Notes: generated by a model from the sequence alone, not told the origin. Counted from the first letter of the stretch, positions 23,451-32,384 are shown. The stretch: DNA of 37,329 nucleotides from Paludibacteraceae bacterium (GCA_017479885.1 JAFVBR010000031.1:1-37329), one strand, 5' to 3'. Translations and numbers: made by a program.

Positions 23451-24884
23451 ATGAAAACACGTATGACTACCCTCATGATGAGTCTGCTTCTGATGATGCT
23501 TTCGGTAGCACGTGCAGACGAAACGGTAACTGTTACCGCAACCAACGGTGACATATCGCAAAACCTTGACCTCAAGGCAGTGGCTACTATTTTTGCCGAG
23601 GCTAAGAACCTCGAGGAGTTTGAACAGAAACTCAACGACCCTGACAACCGTATCTCCAACCTCGATCTCAACGGCGATGGCTACGTTGACTACATACGCG
23701 TCATCGAAACCACTGAAGGTTCCACCCATCTTGTTGTCCTTCAGGCTATTCTCGCCAAAGACATTTTTCAAGATGTTGCCAGTGTGCTTGTTGAGAAAGA
23801 CCCCTCTACGCAAGAGGTGACTGTGCAAATTGTAGGTGACGAGTATGTATATGGCACCAACTATGTTATAGAGCCTGTTTTCATCACGCGTCCTTTGATA
23901 TACGATTGGTTCTGGAATCCTTATTGGACGGTTTGGTATTCACCCTGGTATTGGGATTATTACCCCACCTACTGGCGCTACTACGATTGCTGGCTCGTGC
24001 ATGACTATTGGCATCATATCTACGGATTCCATCACTATCATCCTTATTGCAGCTATCGCTGGTGTAGTTATCCCCATGCCTGCTACTACGACATACGTCG
24101 CACTGTCTGCCGCAGCGACTATGCAGCCGCTCATCCCAACGGAGGATTCAGCAGCAGAAACAGCGGTTTGAGCAATGCCCGTAATCTGCAGAGCAGCCGT
24201 GACATCAACAACACCCGCAGTGCTCTCACTCCTTCCAATACCGGTACTTCGCGTACTTTCGGGAGTCAGAACGTGCGTCAGGCGGCAAGCAACACACGCG
24301 TAAGCGGACAAACGGCTTCGTCGTCCTCCCGCTCCGCAACTGCAGGCGGCAGCCGTTCTGCCACCGCTTCGTCCTCCACCTCGCGTTCGGCAGCAAGTGC
24401 AGACTCTCGCTCCACATCTGCTACCGTAAGCCGCAGTTCCGCAAGCACGGGCAGTTCGCGCGCATCTTCTGCTACCGTAAGCCGCAGTAGTAGCACTTGG
24501 ACAAGAAGCGATGCCTCTGCCAGCCGCAGCAACACCTCTACGGTGACCCGCAGTTCGTCGAGTGTAAGCCGCAGCAGCAGTGCCTCGAGTCCTTCACGCA
24601 CTTCATCTACCATCAGTAGCAGCACCAGCCGCAGCTCGAGTTCCACTCCTTCGCGCAGTTCGTCAAGCTACAGCAGTGGCAGTCGTTCTTCAAGCAGCTA
24701 CGGTTCAAGCAGCCGCTCGTCCTACGGAGGCTCAAGCAGTTATGGCGGCAGCCGCAGTTCAGCAGCGTCTTCGTCCCGCTCCGGCGGAGGATTCTCTTCA
24801 GGTGGCTCAAGCGGAGGTAGCCGCAGCTCAGGAGGCAGCTCAGGAGGCGGTAGCCGTGGCGGAGGCGGCGGAGGAAGACGATAA
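23451..24884 (+). CDS. Secreted low-complexity protein: EF-hand-like loop, Trp/Tyr/His block, Ser/Arg and Gly tail
   Basis: This 477-residue protein is not recognised as a named family. A signal peptide ends at SVARA (residue 22). The first domain (~23-150) has mixed helices and strands and a calcium-type loop DLNGDGYVD (72-80). Residues 151-214 are extraordinarily aromatic: about 29 of 64 are Trp, Tyr or Phe, with seven more His and several Cys. Residues ~222-430 are mostly Ser, Thr, Ala and evenly spaced Arg (SRSSS, SRSAS), and the last ~45 are Gly-rich, ending in RGGGGGGRR. No membrane helix follows the signal. It may be a surface or matrix protein able to self-associate, but that is inference. 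A strong terminator follows. Confidence 0.75.
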   Translation: MKTRMTTLMMSLLLMMLSVARADETVTVTATNGDISQNLDLKAVATIFAEAKNLEEFEQKLNDPDNRISNLDLNGDGYVDYIRVIETTEGSTHLVVLQAILAKDIFQDVASVLVEKDPSTQEVTVQIVGDEYVYGTNYVIEPVFITRPLIYDWFWNPYWTVWYSPWYWDYYPTYWRYYDCWLVHDYWHHIYGFHHYHPYCSYRWCSYPHACYYDIRRTVCRSDYAAAHPNGGFSSRNSGLSNARNLQSSRDINNTRSALTPSNTGTSRTFGSQNVRQAASNTRVSGQTASSSSRSATAGGSRSATASSSTSRSAASADSRSTSATVSRSSASTGSSRASSATVSRSSSTWTRSDASASRSNTSTVTRSSSSVSRSSSASSPSRTSSTISSSTSRSSSSTPSRSSSSYSSGSRSSSSYGSSSRSSYGGSSSYGGSRSSAASSSRSGGGFSSGGSSGGSRSSGGSSGGGSRGGGGGGRR

Positions 24885-24922
24885 CTCCTTACAGTAACTC
24901 CTTCTGATAGAGTAGAAATCAT

Positions 24923-24960
24923 GCAGAGATATGTTTTAGGCATGTCTCTGCTGTTTTTTA
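24923..24960 (+). terminator. Rho-independent terminator
   Basis: GCAGAGATATG (24923-24933), a 7-base loop, CATGTCTCTGC (24941-24951) forms an 11-bp stem with one G-T pair. TGTTTTTTA and a further T-run around 24964 follow. It separates the Ser-rich gene from the SGNH hydrolase promoter. Confidence 0.85.
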
Positions 24961-24972
24961 TGTGTTTTTTTA

Positions 24973-25004
24973 TTTGTGAGATAGAAAAAAGTGTTGTACC
25001 TTTG
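24973..25004 (+). promoter_or_regulatory. Primary sigma promoter of the SGNH hydrolase
   Basis: TTTG (24973-24976), 20 bases, TACCTTTG (24997-25004). The leader to the ATG at 25028 is about 19 bases. Confidence 0.78.
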
Positions 25005-25027
25005 CATTGCTTTTCCGAATATCATTT

Positions 25028-26134
25028 ATGAAAAAAACAATCTTGTTATTCACGTGTTTGTTTGTCCTCCTCTTGCAGGGTTTGCGTGCGGAAGACAAAC
25101 CTGAGTTGCGTTATGAAAACGCTCTCAATTTTCGTATAGTTAACAAAGGTTTCGAGGATACAGAGGGCGATTTTACCCGTCTGCCTGCCTATATGAAAGA
25201 TAGTGTTCGCGAGCAGTTGTGGTGGCTTGCAGGTTGCTCTGCCGGTATCGGTGTCCGCTTTGCAACCGACTCCAAAACCGTCGGTGTCCGCTACAATCTG
25301 CGCTACAACTTCTCTATGATGCACATGGCTATGACCGGTATAAAGGGTACTGACCTCTATCGTATGGACGAGAAGGGTAAGTGGCATTATGTCAACACTG
25401 CCAGGCCTGTCAAAGATTCTGTTCAGCACAAAGTTTATGTTGAGAATATGGACGGCGGGATGCATGAGTATCTCATCTATCTGCCTCTTTACGACGGCAT
25501 CAACTGGTTGGAGATAGGTGTTGACAGCAGTGCCGTTCTTGACAAACCGCATGTTGACAATCCGCGAAGCAACAAGCGTATTGTATGCTATGGAACAAGT
25601 GTGATGCAAGGCGGGTGCGCCACCCGTACCGGTATGACGCAGACCACAATGCTGCAGCGTGACCTGAATGTTGAGGTGGTCAATCTCGGCTTCTCGGGCG
25701 AGGGCAAGCAAGACTATTGCATGGCACGGCTGATGGCCGGTATTGACAACGTTATTTGCTATGTTATTGACCCTGTGCCCAACTGCACCAAAGATATGTG
25801 TGACACACTGACTTACAACTTCGTCAAGATTCTTCGTGACGCTCATCCTGATGTGCCGATAGTGATGGTGGAGGGACTCACTTATCCTTATGCCAAATAC
25901 GACTCTTATTTCTCGGAATATCTGCCTCAAAAGAACGCTGCTTTCCGCAAAAACTACGAGCGTTTGAAAAAGGATAATCCAAAGAATCTGTATTACATGA
26001 CCACTGACGGTATGACAGGATTTGAGGAGGAAGGCACTGTTGACGGCATCCATCTGACAGACATTGGTTTTCGTGCATACACAGAAAAGTTGGAAAAGAT
26101 ACTGAAAAAGGTGCTGAAAAAGCAACTCAAATAA
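25028..26134 (+). CDS. Secreted SGNH/GDSL hydrolase with GxDLY domain
   Basis: This 368-residue protein has a signal peptide (MKKTILLFTCLFVLLLQGLRA). An N-terminal beta domain (about 30-175) includes GTDLYRMDEKGKWHYV, the GxDLY signature often fused to SGNH esterases. The catalytic domain has block I YGTSVMQGG with nucleophile S191, block II GFSG (221-224), a DPVPNC segment in the block III position and the D339-x-x-H342 pair in DGIHLTDIG. These enzymes usually remove acyl groups from glycans in the periplasm or outside the cell. The start at 25028 is set by the signal peptide and promoter. It is probably monocistronic. Confidence 0.9.
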   Translation: MKKTILLFTCLFVLLLQGLRAEDKPELRYENALNFRIVNKGFEDTEGDFTRLPAYMKDSVREQLWWLAGCSAGIGVRFATDSKTVGVRYNLRYNFSMMHMAMTGIKGTDLYRMDEKGKWHYVNTARPVKDSVQHKVYVENMDGGMHEYLIYLPLYDGINWLEIGVDSSAVLDKPHVDNPRSNKRIVCYGTSVMQGGCATRTGMTQTTMLQRDLNVEVVNLGFSGEGKQDYCMARLMAGIDNVICYVIDPVPNCTKDMCDTLTYNFVKILRDAHPDVPIVMVEGLTYPYAKYDSYFSEYLPQKNAAFRKNYERLKKDNPKNLYYMTTDGMTGFEEEGTVDGIHLTDIGFRAYTEKLEKILKKVLKKQLK

Positions 26135-26140
26135 GCACAT

Positions 26141-26175
26141 ACAGGGACGGCATTTATTGTCGCCTCTGTCTTTTA
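26141..26175 (+). terminator. Weak terminator after the SGNH hydrolase
   Basis: ACAGGGACGGC and GTCGCCTCTGT (26141-26151 and 26159-26169) pair over 11 positions with one mismatch and two G-T pairs, followed by CTTTTATAAT. Confidence 0.45.
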
Positions 26176-26195
26176 TAATATAAATACAAGAAAAA

Positions 26196-26236
26196 AACTA
26201 ACCAGCTGGTTAGTTTATCGGCACAGCCGATAAACT
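26196..26236. promoter_or_regulatory. Two overlapping perfect inverted repeats before the TonB receptor gene
   Basis: The first is a gapless 20-base palindrome, AACTAACCAGCTGGTTAGTT (26196-26215), shaped like a dimeric repressor operator (for example TetR-type). The second is AGTTTATCGG (26212-26221), loop CACAG, CCGATAAACT (26227-26236), a perfect 10-bp stem. They share the four bases AGTT, so as RNA they could not both form fully. The second ends 34 bases before the receptor's ATG. No clear TAnnTTTG box was found here. Confidence 0.65.
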
Positions 26237-26270
26237 ATAAAAAAACTACTAACAAACAAAGAATGTTTTT

Positions 26271-28988
26271 ATGAAGAAACTTCTATCTCTGTTTCTTTCG
26301 GCGCTACTGACTATGTCTTTGTATGCGCAGGATTTCAAGGTGTCAGGCACAGTGATCGATTCGGAAACCGGCGAAACGCTTATTGGCGTCAGTGTCATTG
26401 AGAAAGGCACTACCAACGGTGTCGTTACCGATTTCGATGGCAATTTCACTATCAAAGTGAATACCGGTGCTACCATTCAACTCAGTTACGTAGGCTATGC
26501 TACAAAAGAACTGAAGGCGAAAGCCAACCTCGGAGCTGTCAAACTTGAGAGCGAGGCGGTCACTCTTCAGGATGTTACTATCACCGGTCAGATGGCACGC
26601 CAGAGCAAGACTCCTGTAGCAGTCAGTCAGGTTACTGCTCTCGAGATAGAAGAACGTCTCGGCGGCTCTGAGTTCCCCGAGGTGCTGAAGAATACTCCCG
26701 GTGTGCATGCCAACGGCCAGGGCGGCGGTTGGGGTGACTCCGAGATCTGGATGCGAGGATTCGACAATACCAATGTAGCTACCATGATCAACGGTGTGCC
26801 GATGAACGATATGGAGGGGGGTACCGTATATTGGTCCAACTGGCAGGGTCTGGGCGATGTGACAAGCGTTATGCAGACTCAGCGTGGTATGGGTGCCAGC
26901 AAGGTTAGTGCTCCTTCTGTCGGTGGTACTATCAATATCGTAACACGCGGTATCGATGCCAAACGCGGAGGCGTCTTCTCCTATTCTATGGGCAACGACG
27001 GTGCCAACAAACTGCTGTTCTCTGTAAGTACAGGTCTGATGAAAAACGGTTGGGCTATCACGGTCATGGGCGCCAAGTCTTGGGGTGATGGCTATATTCA
27101 AGGTACAGGTTATAGCGGATACAGCTATTTCGCCAATATCTCCAAGCGTATCAACGACAGTCACCAGTTGTCTCTCACCGGTTTCGGTGCTCCTCAGGGG
27201 CACTGGCAGCGTCCCAGCGGAAACAGTGGTGCTCTCACCCTCGCCCAGTGGAACGAGGTAAAGAAGTATATGACCGACGGTATGGACTATCGCCGTTACA
27301 ACCCTGCTTATGGCATTGGCAACAATGGCAAACAGAAAGGTGCCAACTACAATAAATATCACAAACCGCAGATTTCTCTCAACCACGTTTGGCAGATTGA
27401 CTATAAGTCATCGCTCTCCACCAGTCTCTATACAAGTATCGGTCGCGGCTTCGGATATACTGCCGAAGGCAGTCCTTATTCTCCTGACGGACTGACCTAT
27501 TCCGACCTTACACGTGGTGCCTACAACGGTATTCTTACCACCACTTTCCGCAAAGCTGACGGCACTTTCGACTATGGTGCTGTCGAGGATATGAATGCCG
27601 CTTCCGAAACGGGTTCGCATCTTATTCTTGCCGAGAACCGCAACTACCACAACTGGTACGGTCTGGTTTCAACCTACAACAACCGTTTCCTCGATCGCCT
27701 CGAACTGACTGCAGGTCTTGATGTGCGCTACTATCAGGGCATTCACACCGCTGTCATTAGCGACCTCATGAGCGGCGACTATTTCATTGATGCCACGCGT
27801 GCCAACAGCGTAACCGAGAAAAACAATATCAATCGTGCCAATCCCGATTGGACTTATGAGAAACTCAATGTCGGTGATATTGTCTATCGCGACTATACCG
27901 GTCACGTTATGCAGGAGGGTGTGTTTGCCACTCTCGAGTATTCCTACAACCGCCTCTCCGCTTTCATCAACGGTTCGCTTTCTTATACCAACTATTGGCG
28001 TGTTGACCGTTTCTACTATGACAAAGAGCATCAGAAGTCCGAAATCGCCGGTTTCTTCGGAGGTACCATCAAGGGTGGTGTCAACTACGAAATCAACAAT
28101 AATAACAATGTGTTCCTCAATGTGGGCTACATAAGTCGTGCACCTAAGTTCAATGCCGCCTTCATGTCGTCCAACACCAGTCACATGCTCAACAAAGATG
28201 CCAAGAACGAGAAGATTGCTTCTGTCGAGATTGGTTATGGTTTCCACAACGAGTATGTTAACATTATGGCTAATGCCTACTATACACGCTGGATGGACAA
28301 AACCATGTCCAAATACACTACTTTCGACACTCAGGAAACCGGCTACGTCAATATGACAGGCGTCAGTGCACAGCACATGGGTCTTGAGTTTGAGTTTAAG
28401 GCGCGTCCTGCCAAATGGGTGGAGTTGAACGCCATGCTCTCTCTCGGCGACTGGCGCTGGAAAGGCAAAGATATCACCGGTTATATGTACGACGAGCACG
28501 GCAATGCCGTTGACAGCAAAGGTGCTGTAGTGGAGGCAGGTTCCGAAGAGCATGCTTGGGCTAAAATCAACTTGGAGAATGTTCGCGTTGGAGGTCAGGC
28601 TCAGACTACCGCCAACCTCGGTGTTACCTTCAAACCTTTCAAGGGTTTCCGCATCGGAGCCGAATATACGGTTTATGCACGCAACTATTCCTACTATTCT
28701 TTCACGGGTAGCAACCTTACAGTCGGCAAGACCGTCAATGTCGTAGAGCCTTACAAGTGTCCGGTTGGAGGCGATATGGATTTGCGTGCCAGCTATACTT
28801 TCGACATCGGACCTCTGCGTGCCACTCTCGGAGCAAACGTTACCAATCTGCTTGACCAGCACTACATTGAGAAAGCATGGAGTGCTCAGGCTACCTCACA
28901 GGTTGTCACCGAGAACACCAAAGACAATATCTATTTCTTCTACAACAAAGGCCGTCAGTGGAACATTCGTCTTAAACTGGCTTTCTAA
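26271..28988 (+). CDS. TonB-dependent outer membrane receptor with carboxypeptidase-like N-domain
   Basis: This 905-residue protein has a signal peptide (MKKLLSLFLSALLTMSLYAQ). A carboxypeptidase-regulatory-like domain spans about 22-105 (GTVIDSETGETLIGVSVIEK). The plug domain is at about 115-225 (LKNTPGVHANGQGGGWGDSEIWMRGFDNTNVATMINGVPMNDMEGG..., with SVGGTINIVTRG at its end). The rest is a long barrel ending NIRLKLAF. This is a SusC-like architecture, but the next gene is not a SusD. Instead it encodes a lipoprotein with a probable OB-fold domain. The receptor is expected to import, with TonB energy, a ligand presented by the following two proteins. Two overlapping palindromes in its leader suggest tight control. 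Confidence 0.92.
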   Translation: MKKLLSLFLSALLTMSLYAQDFKVSGTVIDSETGETLIGVSVIEKGTTNGVVTDFDGNFTIKVNTGATIQLSYVGYATKELKAKANLGAVKLESEAVTLQDVTITGQMARQSKTPVAVSQVTALEIEERLGGSEFPEVLKNTPGVHANGQGGGWGDSEIWMRGFDNTNVATMINGVPMNDMEGGTVYWSNWQGLGDVTSVMQTQRGMGASKVSAPSVGGTINIVTRGIDAKRGGVFSYSMGNDGANKLLFSVSTGLMKNGWAITVMGAKSWGDGYIQGTGYSGYSYFANISKRINDSHQLSLTGFGAPQGHWQRPSGNSGALTLAQWNEVKKYMTDGMDYRRYNPAYGIGNNGKQKGANYNKYHKPQISLNHVWQIDYKSSLSTSLYTSIGRGFGYTAEGSPYSPDGLTYSDLTRGAYNGILTTTFRKADGTFDYGAVEDMNAASETGSHLILAENRNYHNWYGLVSTYNNRFLDRLELTAGLDVRYYQGIHTAVISDLMSGDYFIDATRANSVTEKNNINRANPDWTYEKLNVGDIVYRDYTGHVMQEGVFATLEYSYNRLSAFINGSLSYTNYWRVDRFYYDKEHQKSEIAGFFGGTIKGGVNYEINNNNNVFLNVGYISRAPKFNAAFMSSNTSHMLNKDAKNEKIASVEIGYGFHNEYVNIMANAYYTRWMDKTMSKYTTFDTQETGYVNMTGVSAQHMGLEFEFKARPAKWVELNAMLSLGDWRWKGKDITGYMYDEHGNAVDSKGAVVEAGSEEHAWAKINLENVRVGGQAQTTANLGVTFKPFKGFRIGAEYTVYARNYSYYSFTGSNLTVGKTVNVVEPYKCPVGGDMDLRASYTFDIGPLRATLGANVTNLLDQHYIEKAWSAQATSQVVTENTKDNIYFFYNKGRQWNIRLKLAF

Positions 28989-29027
28989 GGTAATTTGATG
29001 AATTGAATATTTGAAAATTGTATGATT

Positions 29028-30884
29028 ATGAAAACATCCGAATATATATTTTCCTCAGTTGCGCTTCTGGCGCTGACACTGGTGTCGTGCGAAAACTTCT
29101 TCGACGAGAAGCAACTCGACAATGTTGACTACCGTCCTACAGATGTGCGCACTTCTATGACTTACACCATGACTGCTGACGATGTGGCATCAGTAGGCAA
29201 GCAGTGCACCTACAAAGGTAATGACACTGTACCCTCGGTCTATGAGCAGAAAGCACTCTCGCTTTGTACCGAAACAGACTCTGCTGCCTACATTGAGTGG
29301 AAGAAAATAGCCTCCCTTAAAGCCTTCACCGAAGATGCAAGCCCCGACATCTATCTGCCTATGTTCATGGCAACAAAGTTTCCGTACCTTGATGCCGGCA
29401 CGATTTGCAATGTCACTTACCCCCTCTATGAGGGCAAGTCAACAAGGCAGGAACCGTTCAATTACGCTTCTGCATATACACTCACCGAAGATGACTATCG
29501 TGCTATCTGGGGAGGACGAGGAGCGTCGTATATGACCAAATCATCTGAGGAGAAGATTCCTGACTTCCTCAAGAAGACATTTACCATGGTTAGTGAGGGC
29601 AAAATAATGGTCCTTGATTATCAATATCAAGAGCAGGAGCCTGACACTATCTATCCTGCTTTGAGTTATATCTGCACTGTCGGTGAACTCCTTGAGGCTC
29701 GGGAGAAAGAGGAACATCAGCTCTCTGGTCTCGTAGGCTCTGTCGAGTCAACTACTTATGGCCGTTTCTATCTTGTTGACGGGTCGGATTCTATTTATGT
29801 TTATGGTGTGACAGATGAAGCTGGTAATCGTGTGTGGAAAGACAAAGGCATAAAAAAGGGCGACCAAATAACAATAAAAGGAAATTACACTGAATTTGAT
29901 GGCGAGCCTCAGTTTGCCAATGCTGTTTATATCTCTCACACTTCTGCTCCCTCTCCTGCTCCTCGCAGAGCGCAGACTTATAAAATTGAAAATGGTGTGA
30001 AGAAGGCTGTTTATCAGTTTAAGAATGGTGAATGGGGACTTTATGAAAACGAACAACTCTATGTGTTCGAAATCATTCCGCAGAGTGTTTATGATGCTCT
30101 TGGTAATACCAATATCAACAATGCTGACAAAACTATAGGAGACTACCTTCGTCGCAACTATCCATATGCGCAGGAAAAACAGATATATATGATGGTTTAT
30201 ATGGGGGCTTCCGGTCTAACTGCAGATGAATGGACTTTCGATGGCACTGACTTCGTTATGAACACAGGTTTCGTTTATGATGTAATGTCGTTTGTTCATA
30301 ATCCTGGTGCTTGGGTCGCAAATATATCAACATATTACACTACTCCCTTTGTAGGAGACGGACCTGCCGACTTTACAATGCATACGGTGGCACTTGACGG
30401 ATTGAACTATATCTGGCGTTATCAGGCATCATACGGAATGACGGCTTCGGCATATGTGAGCGGCACCAATCACCCCGTGGAAGGCTGGCTCGTGTCTCCC
30501 AAGATACGTCTCAAGAAGAGCGAGAAACCGGAACTGACATTCTATCATGCAGTAAGATTCGGCAATCCTATTGATAATCTGGAATGGCTGAAAGTGCGTG
30601 TTACCGACAACTATACCGGCGATGTGATCACAACAAAGTGGGAACACTTGGAGTTCCCGGATTCAATACCTGACGGCAGCAACTGGGTGTTCCGCAATGC
30701 CGGCAGATTCGACTTGTCGAAGTACAATGGCGAGACTATAGTTATAGGCTTTGAATATAACACCACTATCGGTGAGGTCCCCTCTGCTCCTACTTGGGAG
30801 ATTCAGGACTTGCTTGTGGCAGAAGAAGACGAGGTTACTGCCTTCATAAAGGCAGGCAACGAGAAAAGAAACATAGTTGACTAA
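29028..30884 (+). CDS. Surface lipoprotein with probable OB-fold and choice-of-anchor J-like domains
   Basis: This ~618-residue protein starts at 29028 (an ATG two codons earlier at 29022 is also possible). The lipoprotein signal ends TLVSC. Residues ~25-200 are not recognised. Residues ~210-310 form a beta-rich unit resembling secreted OB-folds (ELLEAREKEEHQLSGLVGSV, GRFYLVDGSDSIYVYGV, IKKGDQITIKGNYTEFDGEP). The C-terminal ~170 residues resemble a jelly-roll adhesin/choice-of-anchor J domain (VEGWLVSPKIRLKKSEKPEL, FDLSKYNGETIVIGFEYNTT). It lies 39 bases after the TonB receptor gene, in the place a SusD would hold, so it may be the ligand-capturing partner. Domain calls are by pattern only. 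Confidence 0.75.
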   Translation: MKTSEYIFSSVALLALTLVSCENFFDEKQLDNVDYRPTDVRTSMTYTMTADDVASVGKQCTYKGNDTVPSVYEQKALSLCTETDSAAYIEWKKIASLKAFTEDASPDIYLPMFMATKFPYLDAGTICNVTYPLYEGKSTRQEPFNYASAYTLTEDDYRAIWGGRGASYMTKSSEEKIPDFLKKTFTMVSEGKIMVLDYQYQEQEPDTIYPALSYICTVGELLEAREKEEHQLSGLVGSVESTTYGRFYLVDGSDSIYVYGVTDEAGNRVWKDKGIKKGDQITIKGNYTEFDGEPQFANAVYISHTSAPSPAPRRAQTYKIENGVKKAVYQFKNGEWGLYENEQLYVFEIIPQSVYDALGNTNINNADKTIGDYLRRNYPYAQEKQIYMMVYMGASGLTADEWTFDGTDFVMNTGFVYDVMSFVHNPGAWVANISTYYTTPFVGDGPADFTMHTVALDGLNYIWRYQASYGMTASAYVSGTNHPVEGWLVSPKIRLKKSEKPELTFYHAVRFGNPIDNLEWLKVRVTDNYTGDVITTKWEHLEFPDSIPDGSNWVFRNAGRFDLSKYNGETIVIGFEYNTTIGEVPSAPTWEIQDLLVAEEDEVTAFIKAGNEKRNIVD

Positions 30885-30924
30885 ACAATAATAAAAACAA
30901 TTAACTTTTAAAAACATTTCAAGT

Positions 30925-32166
30925 ATGAAAAAGATTTTTCTTTTTTGCGCAGCCCTCATGGCTGCAATGAGCATGAGTGCTCAAGTTACTATGACTTGCG
31001 ACGAGGCTTATAACGCAGCTATAGCCTTGAATGCAGGTGACACACTGACAGACGCAGCTGGTGTCGTGCAAATCGTTGAAGTTACCGCTTATGTTACCAA
31101 TGGTGGTAATGGTACTGTTGATGACAAAAATCAGCAGACATTCTATATTGGAGCCACCAAGGACGAAACAACCAAAACCATTCAGTGCTACAGATGCGGT
31201 ATAACTGCAGGTGAAGCTGCTGTCAACAAAGGTGACAAGGTAAAAGTTACCGGTAAACTTATGCACTATGTTAATAGTAGCGGAACAACTGATGTTGCTG
31301 AACTCGTGTACGCTACTGCTGAAGTGCTTGATCGTGTCACTGTAAAAACAGATACTATCAATGATCTCACTGTTTGCGAGATTATCGAGGAAGGTGAATC
31401 ACTCAATAAAGGTACCTATTCACAAGACTTCTTTGAAATCACAGCTACTGTTGATTCTCTCACTTACACAAGTGAGCCTAATATGCAGCAGACTTTCTTC
31501 TTCAAGTGTGATAACGGCAAGACTCTGCAGGCTTACAATGCCGCAATGCAGGACGGCGTTCTCGCTGCTGTTGGTGATACCGTTAAAGTTCTCGGTAAAA
31601 TAACTAACTATCAGAACAAGCAAATCGAGTTTGAAGAACCCAAAGCTTGGGTCGTTGGTAAGGCAAAGCAGGCAGAAGCACAAAAAGTTTCTGTTTCTGA
31701 AGCAGTTAAGATTGGTCAGAAACTGGCTCAAGGAGCTATAGACCAGAAAAATACCTACGTAGTAGAGGGCTATATTGCTGAGATAGCTGTTGAATATAGC
31801 GAAGAATACAAAAACCTCAGCTTCTATATGACAGATGATGAGAACGGTGAGGAACGCTACTTCGAAGTATTCCGTGGTTCTTACCCGACCAATGAACTCA
31901 AGGTTGGTGACAAAGTGTTTGTTATCGGTCAGCTTCAACACTACTATAAGGCTGCAACATACGAAGAAGATGGTACAACAGTTAAAACGGAAGAGATTGA
32001 CATCGTTGAAATGATTAACGGCAAGGTCTCTCTCACCGATCCTACAACAGCTGTTGAGAATATTGTCTCCAATGCTGTCAAGGCTGTCAAAGTCGTTGAA
32101 AACGGACAAATCTTTATCCTCAAAGACGGTGTTCGCTACAACATCCTCGGCGCACAGGTTAAGTAA
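30925..32166 (+). CDS. Secreted protein of three OB-fold-like repeats with a short sorting-like tail
   Basis: This 413-residue protein has a signal peptide ending MSMSAQ. Three repeat units of ~110-120 residues can be laid out (about 21-130, 131-245 and 247-365). Each runs from a helix, through a strand pattern like VVEVTAYVTN or YVVEGYIAEI, to a QTFYI/LSFYM strand and a KGDKVKVTGKL / VGDTVKVLGKI / VGDKVFVIGQL turn. That GD-x-V-x-V-x-G turn is typical of OB-folds. The tail AVKVVENGQIFILKDGVRYN...GAQVK resembles the short C-terminal signals of secreted Bacteroidales proteins. The same turn occurs in the upstream lipoprotein (KKGDQITIKGN), so the two probably share a ligand or process. A strong terminator follows. 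Confidence 0.75.
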   Translation: MKKIFLFCAALMAAMSMSAQVTMTCDEAYNAAIALNAGDTLTDAAGVVQIVEVTAYVTNGGNGTVDDKNQQTFYIGATKDETTKTIQCYRCGITAGEAAVNKGDKVKVTGKLMHYVNSSGTTDVAELVYATAEVLDRVTVKTDTINDLTVCEIIEEGESLNKGTYSQDFFEITATVDSLTYTSEPNMQQTFFFKCDNGKTLQAYNAAMQDGVLAAVGDTVKVLGKITNYQNKQIEFEEPKAWVVGKAKQAEAQKVSVSEAVKIGQKLAQGAIDQKNTYVVEGYIAEIAVEYSEEYKNLSFYMTDDENGEERYFEVFRGSYPTNELKVGDKVFVIGQLQHYYKAATYEEDGTTVKTEEIDIVEMINGKVSLTDPTTAVENIVSNAVKAVKVVENGQIFILKDGVRYNILGAQVK

Positions 32167-32188
32167 TACAGCATCCGATTTTCAGAAG

Positions 32189-32219
32189 AAGGCGGCAAAA
32201 ATGCTGCCTTTTTCTTTTT
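32189..32219 (+). terminator. Rho-independent terminator of the receptor/OB-fold operon
   Basis: AAGGCGGCA (32189-32197), loop AAAA, TGCTGCCTT (32202-32210), a 9-bp stem with one G-T pair, then TTTCTTTTT. Confidence 0.85.
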
Positions 32220-32246
32220 ATTGTTGTGTGTTTCAAATATTTGTTG

Positions 32247-32254
32247 TACCTTTG
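32247..32254 (+). promoter_or_regulatory. -7 box of rpsA
   Basis: TACCTTTG matches TAnnTTTG. The -33 box is poor (GTTG at 32223-32226). The inferred leader to the ATG at 32385 is about 125 bases, by far the longest in this window. Confidence 0.65.
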
Positions 32255-32270
32255 CACGCTTTTTGGCAAA

Positions 32271-32290
32271 CTGCGTTATTGAGAACGCGG
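32271..32290 (+). promoter_or_regulatory. Hairpin in the rpsA leader
   Basis: CTGCGTT (32271-32277), loop ATTGAG, AACGCGG (32284-32290) forms a 7-bp stem with one G-T pair near the start of the leader. AACCGGTT and a run of CCAA-like units follow at about 32341-32372. S1 in other bacteria represses its own translation through leader structure; whether this one does is unknown. Confidence 0.4.
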
Positions 32291-32384
32291 TCTAACATAA
32301 TGTTTAACCCTTTAATTCTGGTGATTTAGTATTATCGGATAACCAATTAACCGGTTGACCAACTCACCAATCAATTCTACCACA

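Noticed and set aside
24278-24646. Leu/Glu/Arg-rich minus-strand frame in the Ser-rich gene
   Set aside because: Its leucine-repeat look is just the complement of repeated Ser/Arg codons.
25046-26140. 364-codon open frame on the minus strand over the SGNH hydrolase
   Set aside because: The plus strand has the signal peptide, promoter and full catalytic triad; the minus frame is a shadow.
27669-28862. 397-codon open frame on the minus strand inside the TonB receptor gene
   Set aside because: The plus strand encodes an intact receptor barrel; the minus frame has no promoter or recognisable domain.
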